Shown here piece after piece: positions 36,849 through 44,329 of a stretch of 64,000 bases of DNA; position 1 is the stretch's first letter; each line of letters opens with the position of its first letter. The DNA is from Persicobacter diffluens (GTDB taxonomy: Bacteria > Bacteroidota > Bacteroidia > Cytophagales > Cyclobacteriaceae): NCBI RefSeq assembly GCF_036244895.1, contig NZ_BQKE01000002.1, positions 1 to 64,000 on the forward strand, read 5' to 3'. Both the position numbers and the translations under genes were made by a program. The notes beneath the pieces are model-generated. The model had not been told where the DNA came from. It did no database searches and saw only the letters and a list, made by a program, of their open reading frames with translations.

Positions 36849-38360
36849 ATGAAGCGAATTTTTAGAAATATATTATTAGCAGTAACGTTAACATTTTCTG
36901 CGGCTTCCTGTAGCCTTCGGGAGGATCCTTATGGATTTATTTCAGAGCGTAATTTTTATGAAACTCCGCAGGATGCCCGATCTGCTCTGGTGTATGCTTA
37001 TTCCATTCTATCGGATATTGAATATTATTCCCGTCATTATATTATCGCGACGGAGGTGCCTGGTGAGGCCCTGACGATTAAACCGGATGCCGGCGCGGAT
37101 CAGCATGAGCTGGATCGCTTTGAGCAGCAGAGCAATAACCAGATTATTACCGATATGTGGCGATATGCTTATATCGGTATCAACCGCTGCAATTCTGTTA
37201 TCGCTAATGTAAAAGATATCCCGGGTCTTGGAGAGGAAGAGGAAAAGTCCATCTTAGCAGAAGCAAAATTTCTGCGGGCTTTACACTATTTCAATTTGGT
37301 TCGCTTTTTCGGAGATGTCGTCCTCCGTACGGAGCAGGTAAGCAGCAAGGATGATACTGCCAAAGGGTTGAGCCCGATGTCTGAAGCCTATGAGCTGATT
37401 GAACAAGACTTGCTGGAAGCAGAAGCGGACCTGAGGGCAGAGCGTTCTTTCGGACGTACGAATCAGGTGGCCGTGCAGGCTTTATTGTCAAAGGTTTATT
37501 TGCATATGGCCTCTTCCGCGGATACGGGTGTGCCCGGTTATGAGTGGGCAGGGAATGCGGCAGCACTTTATCAAAAAGCGGCCGAATATGCCTCCAAAGT
37601 GGTTTTTGAGCAGTCTGTTTATGAATTTGAATATGATATTCAGGAAAGCTGGAACGTCGCCAACAGGTTTAGTGCAAAGGAGCTGATTATGGTGTCGGCT
37701 ACCAGTCGGGATGGTCAGGTGGAAGGGGAGTATTCCAAATTACCGATCATGTTTACCCCATATGCGGATGGTGCGAAAGATTTAATCCTTCCTAATGGGA
37801 TGATGATCCGGGGCGGTGGTTTTGAGCATTTTTTTATAGAGGATGCTTATTTTAAAGCCTTTGAAACAGCGGACAAGCGTAAGTCAGAGATGATAGTGGA
37901 CACCGTAGTGATTCCTGCGGAAGGTGATGATGAAGAGGACCGCATTATGAAATATCCGGGGGATTTGCAGTCGCCATTTCCGACCAAGTTCCTGGACCCG
38001 GAACAAAGTGGAGCGCAGACCACTTGCGATACGCCTATTCTTCGTTTTACCGACATTATGTTGGTTTATGCTGAGGCGGTGGGCCCTACGGCCGATGCTT
38101 ACCGACTGGTGAATATGATCCGAACCCGGGCGGGCTTAGCGGATTTGAAGCCTGGACTGGGTGTTGCAGAATTCCGGAACGAATTGATCCGTGAACGCGG
38201 ATGGGAGTTGGCTTTTGAAGGACATCGGTTGTTTGATTTACGCCGGACGCACAATGTGGAAGCCGTCTTAGAAGGCGAATACGGTAAGACTGTTACCCGC
38301 GGAGCCTACTATTACGATATTCCTCAGATTGAAGTAGATACCAATCCGGAAATCAATTAA
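36849..38360 (+). CDS. SusD-like glycan-binding lipoprotein
   Basis: A 503-residue outer-membrane lipoprotein (lipobox AASC with Cys21). YGFISERNFYETPQDARSAL and WRYAYIGINRCNSVIANVKDI are the SusD N-terminal helices. EAKFLRALHYFNLVRFFGDV is the best-known family motif, and RERGWELAFEGHRLFDLRR ends the RagB/SusD C-terminal domain. It forms a lid over the SusC barrel and captures the oligosaccharide. It is translationally close to susC (8-bp gap). Confidence 0.97.
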   Translation: MKRIFRNILLAVTLTFSAASCSLREDPYGFISERNFYETPQDARSALVYAYSILSDIEYYSRHYIIATEVPGEALTIKPDAGADQHELDRFEQQSNNQIITDMWRYAYIGINRCNSVIANVKDIPGLGEEEEKSILAEAKFLRALHYFNLVRFFGDVVLRTEQVSSKDDTAKGLSPMSEAYELIEQDLLEAEADLRAERSFGRTNQVAVQALLSKVYLHMASSADTGVPGYEWAGNAAALYQKAAEYASKVVFEQSVYEFEYDIQESWNVANRFSAKELIMVSATSRDGQVEGEYSKLPIMFTPYADGAKDLILPNGMMIRGGGFEHFFIEDAYFKAFETADKRKSEMIVDTVVIPAEGDDEEDRIMKYPGDLQSPFPTKFLDPEQSGAQTTCDTPILRFTDIMLVYAEAVGPTADAYRLVNMIRTRAGLADLKPGLGVAEFRNELIRERGWELAFEGHRLFDLRRTHNVEAVLEGEYGKTVTRGAYYYDIPQIEVDTNPEIN

Positions 38361-38436
38361 GAATTGGCAGGATGAGGGAGTTTAACTTCCTCTCCGCATA
38401 ATTCATTTTTTAAAATTTTTGCTAAAAAAATGAGGT

Positions 38437-40245
38437 ATGAAAGTTTTTAACTTATCTTATATTTTCGCGCTCTTGTTGTTATTGGGCTGTATGCCTGAAG
38501 ATCCACGCGACCTGGTGAGCAATGAGCGGGCCATCGAATCTTTTTTTATTCCCGGCTATCAGGTAGGACCGGCAGAGATTGATCGAAAAACCACCCGATC
38601 CGAAGTTTATATATACCTGGTGGAGGGGATGGATCTTTCTGCGGTTAGCCCAAAGATTGAGGTCTCTCGTGGATCCACCATTATCCCGGCATCAGAGCGC
38701 CCGGTAGATTTAACTAATAAAAAAACAACCTATACGGTAACCTCTGCTTCGGGAGAGAATCGGGAGTGGACGGTATTTGCCCGAACCTTCTCCAATGCCA
38801 TTGACGGAAAGTGGTTTTTGAGTAATCCGGTGCAGTTATTCTACCATATCGGAGAAGGGGAAAGCTGGGGCTGGTCCGGGCAGAAAAATCTGGAGTGGAG
38901 CATTCCGGGTTTTGAATATGCCAATGACAATAGCCTGACTTTTAAAACGCTGGGAGTAGATGAAAAAGGGAATGTTTTTGGTGAAGGTCGTTACGATGAG
39001 GGTGCAGACGGACAGTTTGAAACCTTTGAACGTGGTGATTGCGATGATAACCCTTTCGATTATGCGCCCTATTATGGCCATATGGTGCAGGGAGATTTTG
39101 AGTGGGTACATGACCTGTCGGATGATGTCATTATTTTCACTCAGGGAGATCATGTCGTACGTACTATGCCATTGGAATGGAGTGATGATAGTAAAATTGC
39201 CTTTAATCTGGCTTTTTCGCCGGAAGCCTATGACCTGGGCTGGTGTGCTGCGGTAAATGATGTGTTGGAGCTGAATTTTGGAAAGCGCTATTTCTATCCC
39301 TTTATAAAAGAAGGGGAGAATCCACCGGTTGTGGACCCTGAAGAGCCGACTATTCCGGCTACTTCACCCATTAGCTTAAATGGTGATTGGGGTATTACTG
39401 ATATTGGTTTTTGGCCTAGTGCGAGTAATGATATCTGTGCTGATCTGGACAATATTCTGAAATTTTCCAACGAATCTTATGATGCTGTTTCGGGCATTTT
39501 GGCTGGTGATTTTGTTTATGATGCCGGGGAGGATGGGGTGTTGACCGATGTTTCCCAAGACGCCTGGAGGGTATTCCCGGAACGCGGTACCTTTGAGCTG
39601 AAAGTACTGGAAGACCCGGAAGATGCTACCAGCCGGAAGCATTGGGCCATGACCTTCCATGGTAATGATGGCAGTAGTTTGGAAGTGGATGGCGCCATTG
39701 AAGGAGAAGGGGCAGATGACCTCGTTTTCAAATTTAATGGAGGGAAAGATCTTTCTACCGGAAATGAGGTAGATGCTCATTGGTATAAATTCCAGCGAAA
39801 TCATGTCGGTAAAAATCCTTGTAATGATGATTCCGGTTTTGGTGATTTTATCTCCGGTAATTGGGGTCGATACGGTGGTACCGCTGTTTTATCTTATTAC
39901 GATGGAGATCATAAGCAGTATCCGGGTGCTGAAATTGATAATGATAATACTTACACTTTCAGTAATGTGGTAGAAGACGGGAAATATCTTCGGGGAGATA
40001 TTACTGTGGACGCCGGAGCTGATGGACAGATTTTTGATGCCGGTACGCATACCCTGAGGAATGGCACCTTTACTTTTGAGGCAGATCGTCTTGGTGAGTG
40101 GGGAGAACAGTATGGATTTTTTACCTTGCATACTGCTGATGGTCAAACGGTACAGTATAAAAATACGGCAAACTGGTTCGGAGATTTCCAGATCAAGTTT
40201 GATAAAGACGGAAAGGAAATCTATTATCGAATAGGCAAACAGTAA
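38437..40245 (+). CDS. Surface glycan-binding-type lipoprotein, third gene after SusCD
   Basis: A 602-residue lipoprotein (LLLLLGC with Cys18). An N-terminal beta domain of the DUF5018-like kind (about 30-125, IESFFIPGYQVGPAEIDRKT, YTVTSASGENREWTV) is followed by three similar modules. These open with GKWFLSNPVQLF (about 130), GDWGITDIGFWP (about 312) and GNWGRYGGTAVL (about 475), and each ends in a HWYKFQR/GKRYFYPF/YYRIGK-like strand. No catalytic motif is visible. The position directly behind SusC/SusD is where surface glycan-binding proteins (SusE/F-like) are encoded, so it probably holds mannan at the cell surface. I cannot name a described binding family for the modules. Confidence 0.75.
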   Translation: MKVFNLSYIFALLLLLGCMPEDPRDLVSNERAIESFFIPGYQVGPAEIDRKTTRSEVYIYLVEGMDLSAVSPKIEVSRGSTIIPASERPVDLTNKKTTYTVTSASGENREWTVFARTFSNAIDGKWFLSNPVQLFYHIGEGESWGWSGQKNLEWSIPGFEYANDNSLTFKTLGVDEKGNVFGEGRYDEGADGQFETFERGDCDDNPFDYAPYYGHMVQGDFEWVHDLSDDVIIFTQGDHVVRTMPLEWSDDSKIAFNLAFSPEAYDLGWCAAVNDVLELNFGKRYFYPFIKEGENPPVVDPEEPTIPATSPISLNGDWGITDIGFWPSASNDICADLDNILKFSNESYDAVSGILAGDFVYDAGEDGVLTDVSQDAWRVFPERGTFELKVLEDPEDATSRKHWAMTFHGNDGSSLEVDGAIEGEGADDLVFKFNGGKDLSTGNEVDAHWYKFQRNHVGKNPCNDDSGFGDFISGNWGRYGGTAVLSYYDGDHKQYPGAEIDNDNTYTFSNVVEDGKYLRGDITVDAGADGQIFDAGTHTLRNGTFTFEADRLGEWGEQYGFFTLHTADGQTVQYKNTANWFGDFQIKFDKDGKEIYYRIGKQ

Positions 40246-40275
40246 AGACTACTTTTTATATCCAAATTCAACATT

Positions 40276-40312
40276 AGGGCCTTCCTCAACTTTGGGGAGG
40301 GCTTTTTTTTGT
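40276..40312 (+). terminator. Terminator after the SusCD operon
   Basis: GGGCCTTCCTC, loop AACTTT, GGGGAGGGC and eight T. It lies about 30 bp after the lipoprotein stop codon. Confidence 0.9.
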
Positions 40313-40510
40313 TTAATAGCCGTTGAAGGGGCAGGGATGATTTACTTTACATGATTTACGCTCCACCTCAGGTATTCCCTGAAATCTCCGATAACCCGCT
40401 TTATTTTCGCCTTCCATCGGGAAGCAGAACATCAGGATCAGCCCATCTTTTAAATGAAGTCCTACAGCCGGTATTTTGCAAAAGATATCACTTCTGTAAT
40501 GCCTTGTGTA
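40313..40510 (-). other. Possible gene remnant
   Basis: On the minus strand a frame of about 60 codons is open across this gap and reads plausibly (LKDGLILMFCFPMEGENKA, GIPEVERKSC), but it has no start codon and begins after a stop. It may be a fragment of a lost gene; chance is also possible. Confidence 0.25.
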
Positions 40511-40554
40511 TTAAGCAGTAAACGATGAATGAAAGCCCGTCGCTTACTGCTTAA
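40511..40554. repeat. Inverted repeat TTAAGCAGTAA / TTACTGCTTAA
   Basis: A perfect 11-bp inverted repeat with TTAA at each end, separated by 22 bp. It is not part of element A or B but has the same TTAA-bounded design. The rest of the gap to 40633 is featureless. Confidence 0.7.
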
Positions 40555-40633
40555 AATTGGTTTGAAAAGGGCCTTATTCAGGCGTTGGACTGTTGGTGTA
40601 TGACCTCAGAGAAAATGGGCAGGCATCCTTCTT

Positions 40634-40795
40634 TTAGCGCTTGTTTAAAACGTGCCTCCGAAACATATTTGAAATATTGGAAGTGATTTCGAAAAATTTC
40701 TCTGCAATATCGATGTTATTTTTTCAAAATAATCAGCTATCGCTGCTCCAGTATTCAAATTTTCGTTATAAGTTTTGGCTTTAGAACCCGCCTTA
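40634..40795 (-). repeat. Element B, full-length copy overlapping a stop codon
   Basis: TTAGCGCTTGTTTAAAACG at the left, TTTAGAACCCGCCTTA at the right. The final TTA (40793-40795) is the stop codon of the leftward membrane protein gene. The body matches family B with about one change in six. Confidence 0.8.
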
Positions 40796-41752
40796 TTGAT
40801 TCCGGTAATGAAGCGTTTTGATCTGAAAGTGGTCAGCCAGTTTTTGGGCCATCCAAAAGAGAGGGAAGCAAAGGATAATTTCAATCACCGTCTCAGCAAA
40901 TAAAATGGCAGGATAGTCCATTGAAGAAATACCTAAATAAAAATATTCGAACAATGTATACCCATTTATCACCACGATCATCAGGATAAAGTGACGTCTG
41001 AAAAGCTTTATGCAGGTTTGGATGGTCACGCATTTTTGTTGTGAAATGGTTTCCATGGGCACAATCACAAAACAGTAAAAAGATAGAAAGTATTGAATAG
41101 CCTCTTCGGCAATATGGAAAAAAGGAATGTATTCCAGTCCTAAAAAGCCAAAGTAGCGGATGGCTAAGCCCATGAAAATGAGTATTAGTACTCCCTGGAT
41201 GAAAACTGGGCCTTGTTCGTCCGATAGTTTTTTGTCTGCCTCTGAAGGAGTAGCTGTTTCGTTGATGGAGGGGGATTTACGTTTATTATGGGTAATGGAT
41301 TTAAAGATAAAATGGATACATGCCAGGGCCAGCAGGAATTTGGGGAGTATTACCAGGAGGAAAATTTCCAGAAAATGATCTTCCGGATAACTACCGCTTT
41401 GGTAAATTTGGTCAGAGCTGAAGAAAAAAGAATTCAGAGCATTGTAGGTAATGGCTATAAAATTAAAACAGTAAATATATCTGAATGCGATTTTCTTACC
41501 GAAAGCATAATCAAAAGCTTCCCTTTTTCGTTGACTCCAGAGCAATAAAATTGCCAGAGGAAGGAGGTTTTGTGTGATAAAAAACAGTCCGTCAGTGAGT
41601 TTGTGGAAAATCCCCTGTCCTATGCTCATTGTTAAGCCGTAGGAAGTGGCGAAACCAAGGAATAGTTGGGTAAGAAAAGCAAGAAGTGATAGCGTGAATA
41701 GTGCTTTCCAACTGTGTTGGGTCGAGGGCATTGTTAAAGAAGCCTGCTGCAT
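40793..41752 (-). CDS. Polytopic membrane protein, function unknown
   Basis: A 319-residue protein with about seven or eight hydrophobic segments, for example 17-37, 55-72, 88-110, 124-148, 183-203, 215-235, 252-274 and 280-302. A charged cytoplasmic-looking loop (about 150-180, NKRKSPSINETATPSEADKKL) divides it into halves. I recognise no family. It is not obviously linked to the carbohydrate genes. Its TAA stop belongs to an element B end, and the last residues KTLHYRNQ may be influenced by that insertion. Confidence 0.65.
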   Translation of the reverse strand: MQQASLTMPSTQHSWKALFTLSLLAFLTQLFLGFATSYGLTMSIGQGIFHKLTDGLFFITQNLLPLAILLLWSQRKREAFDYAFGKKIAFRYIYCFNFIAITYNALNSFFFSSDQIYQSGSYPEDHFLEIFLLVILPKFLLALACIHFIFKSITHNKRKSPSINETATPSEADKKLSDEQGPVFIQGVLILIFMGLAIRYFGFLGLEYIPFFHIAEEAIQYFLSFYCFVIVPMETISQQKCVTIQTCIKLFRRHFILMIVVINGYTLFEYFYLGISSMDYPAILFAETVIEIILCFPLFWMAQKLADHFQIKTLHYRNQ

Positions 41753-42066
41753 GTTAATTCAATTTGTATTAATTTTATTTTAATATCAAAATTCTTTTTT
41801 AGGATGCGAATATAGTTTTCGTTTTATTAATAGAAAAAATATACGACTTTATATTTTTTACGGCTTCAGTACTCTGAGAAATAAACAAGAGCATTACGAT
41901 AGGTTTTCCTTTTTTTTAGGCGGTTCAAGCCACCTAATAATGGGCAGATTTATTGCACAGGCGAATCACTGTCCTCCTTTCGATTGTCTCTTTATAAGCC
42001 TGTTTGAATCAGCTGTAGTATTAATTATGATACCCCGGCTTTTGAGCATATTGCTGGAACCTGAAG
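41753..42066. other. Intergenic region without recognisable gene
   Basis: AT-rich. It contains the promoter side of the leftward membrane protein gene. No repeat element and no complete gene is visible. Confidence 0.45.
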
Positions 42067-42414
42067 GGGGTGAAAGCGGATCTGGTGCTGGATGCACACT
42101 TTAAGTCCATGAAAGTAGAGGAAATTAAAGGGAAGTATAATGCCCTTCTGTTTTTAAATCAGAATAAATATTATGAAGAAACCAAGGGTACAAAAAAGAA
42201 ATACTATGATCTGACCAAAGAAGGTGTCGGGATGGTTTTTCTGCATTTTACCTTGTCTTCGCAGCCCGGGTGGCAGGAGTATCATGATATTATTGGAGGG
42301 AAGTGGTTTTTAGGAAAGTATACTCCTGACAAAAGTAAGGTCTCTACCTATTTCACGGACAGAACGATGGATTTGAAGGTGGAGCCGCAGGATCATCCGG
42401 TGGCCAAAGGGGTG
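42067..42414 (+). pseudogene. ThuA-like domain fragment fused to a NAD kinase fragment
   Basis: The frame reads KADLVLDAHFKSMKVEEIKG and then GVGMVFLHFTLSSQPGWQEY, HDIIGGKWFLGKYTPDKS, STYFTDRTMDLKVEPQDHPV. This is the second half of a ThuA-type (trehalose-utilization, class I glutamine amidotransferase-like) domain as found in many Bacteroidota sugar proteins. The N-terminal part is missing: the frame is closed by a TGA at 42043, and no signal peptide or start is apparent. Without a break the frame runs on at about 42415 into NAD kinase sequence. Both halves therefore look like leftovers joined by a deletion. I see no way the product could be a working ThuA protein. Confidence 0.75.
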
Positions 42415-42805
42415 AATGGTAAGCTGTTGAATGATTACTGGAGTGACGGGATCATCATTTCCACCCCGACGGGTTCCACCATTTACTCCATGAGTGCGGG
42501 CGGTCCCATTGCGATTCCACAATCCCATAATATCATCATCCCCCACCATTGCACCACATAGTTTTACGGTGCGGCCCATCATTCTTACCGACGATGTGGA
42601 GCTGGAAATTACCGTGGAAAGCCGGAGTGAGAATTATATGCTGACGATTGATTCCACCTCCAATGTGCTTAATACCGCAACCAAAGTCTGGATCAAAAAG
42701 GCGGATTATAATGTGAAGGTGATTCAACGGGCTTCCTTTGATTTTTTTGAAACGCTGCGGAAGAAGTTGTTGTGGGGAGAGGATATCCGTACCTATAATC
42801 AATAG
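42415..42805 (+). pseudogene. nadK: C-terminal fragment of NAD kinase, frameshifted
   Basis: LLNDYWSDGIIISTPTGSTIYSMSAGGP is the NAD kinase motif around the DG..ISTPTGST..YS.SAGGP substrate site. IAPHSFTVRPIILTDDVELE continues the family in the next frame and ends QRASFDFFETLRKKLLWGED at a TAG (42803-42805). The switch of frame lies in the C run near 42537-42543, and one missing base explains it. The essential GGDG motif and the entire N-terminal domain are absent. NAD kinase is normally essential, so an intact gene must exist elsewhere, and this copy is debris. Confidence 0.85.
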
Positions 42806-42900
42806 GACTTTAAACCCACTCTTAAGCCGGATAATATATCGCTGAATTTAATGATGATGGCTAATCGACTCATTCATAGTTTGTGGGTGGTGTATATTTT
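42806..42900 (+). repeat. Element B end joined to the left part of element A
   Basis: Directly behind the NAD kinase fragment, GACTTTAAACCCACTCTTA resembles the right end of B. Its TTA is also the beginning of TTAAGCCGGATAATATATCGC, the left end of A (42822). The A body is degenerate and fades out before 42992. Confidence 0.6.
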
Positions 42901-42991
42901 GGGGCTTTTAAAAAGCATCGACAACCGCTTCAATGCATTGAAAATAAGGTTCTGGCTTAGGTTAATGGAATCTTGTGGTGCATCATCCAAC

Positions 42992-43214
42992 TTAACCCGA
43001 ATTATTCATGCTTAAATTCTTGTTTAGCTGTAAGGCGGAAAAAATGAAGGAATAGTTTCCTATTTCGAGTTTTTTCCAACGAAACAGATGAATAAGGAGA
43101 AAGCAAGCTTGCCCGAATTTGGGATACTATAATTCAAAGAAATAAGTTTTAAAAGACAGGAAAAAAGTCGATTACACTTGGTTAATGAATTTAGCGGTGA
43201 ATAATTCGGGTTAA
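42992..43214 (-). repeat. Element A, full-length reverse copy
   Basis: TTAACCCGAATTATTCATGC at the left, GCGGTGAATAATTCGGGTTAA at the right, 223 bp. Most of its sequence equals the copy at 17447-17670, which points to recent amplification. Confidence 0.94.
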
Positions 43215-43371
43215 ACCGTACGGTGGACCGGTTCCTGTTTGCAAAGTGTAGGGATGAGGTTTATTTGGAATCAGAAAATGGAATAAGTAGCTCCTGCTGG
43301 TATTGGATTTGGTAGGTTTAGGGATAGAACCGTAATCAATTATTCGCATGCAGCAAGCATATAGAGTTGTC

Positions 43372-43524
43372 TTTTTAGGGGCTGTCCTTCGCTACACTCC
43401 GGCCGGGCTCGCGCTAGTCGCTCTTTGGGCGAGGGCGGAGGGGAACGAAAATTTGCCCTGCCCAAAGGAGCTTCACAATAGCTTGATCCCTCAGCCAGGC
43501 GGGCTTCCGCCCGCGTGGACATGG
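43372..43524 (+). repeat. Element C, copy 2 (153 bp, GC-rich)
   Basis: TTTTTAGGGGCTGTCCTTCGC to CCCGCGTGGACATGG. It is nearly identical to 21669-21821, and both copies lie in clusters of elements A. Open frames on both strands (43340-43578) are a by-product of the high GC. Confidence 0.9.
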
Positions 43525-43576
43525 ACATTTTTCTTTTTACAGCAGTATGGAGGAGGAGCCTTACAGGTGGTGAAAT

Positions 43577-44047
43577 GAAGCCGAATTATCTTTCCATAAA
43601 CTCTCCCTTGGCGCTTGGAGGAATGAATGTGTTTTTCCAATCTTAGTTTTAGCAAAGAAGTAGATGAATCAGGAGAAAGCAATCTTTCCCAAGTTGGGCT
43701 TATAAAAAATACAATGCAAAAGTCTGTAAATGATGAAAAGTTTATACTTTCAGCATGCTCAATTCCGGCGTTTACACGCTTTGATTTCTATCTATCCCGG
43801 TCATGAGAGCCAGTGGTCATTTGAAAGTAATTTTACCATGTGTTTAAGTAGGCTTGTCCAATAAAAGTCTATTGACTGAAAGGGTGTTAATAGGCTTTCC
43901 CCGCTACCTTTGAAAGCTCTAATTTGGGGGAAATGAATTATTCACCGCCCCAATAAATCGGAATTTGTTACAATAGCCCCCCTACAATTTTTATTTATAC
44001 CGCTTTTTTTCGATCTATAGAGTGGATATTTATTAGGGTGGTTCACT
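43577..44047. repeat. Degenerate element A fragments, no gene
   Basis: 43577-43710 is a heavily altered reverse copy (AAGCCGAATTATC, GATGAATCAGGAGAAAGCAATC, CCCAAGTTGGGC). 43931-43965 looks like another left end (AATGAATTATTCACCGCCCC). The sequence in between shows no gene. Confidence 0.55.
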
Positions 44048-44272
44048 TTAACCCGAATTATTCACCGCTAAATTTATTAATTAAATGCAAGAGGTTTGTT
44101 TTCAATTTATTACCATTTGTTTTCTTTGATTTATAATAGCCTAAATTTGGGTAAGCTTGCTTTCTCCTCATTCATCTGCTTCGTTGGAAAAAATTCGAAA
44201 TAGGCAAATATTCCTTCATTTTTTTCCGCCTTACAGCTAAACGAGGGTTTAAGCATGAAAAATCCAGCTTAA
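44048..44272 (+). repeat. Element A, full-length copy upstream of the hybrid two-component gene
   Basis: TTAACCCGAATTATTCACCGCTAAA to GCATGAAAAATCCAGCTTAA, 225 bp. It ends only 57 bp before the start codon, so it probably overlaps or borders the promoter. Confidence 0.92.
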
Positions 44273-44329
44273 ATCATTGATTTTTTTCCAGCATATCCAT
44301 ACCTATTTTTTGACCCAAAATTTGACTAC

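Noticed and set aside
38437..40245. Catalytic glycosidase call for the third SusCD-operon gene
   Set aside because: No Glu/Asp active-site motif of a known family is visible; a binding role fits the position better.
43340..43578. Open frames on both strands in the GC-rich segment
   Set aside because: The segment is element C, repeated at 21669; the lack of stops follows from its high GC content.
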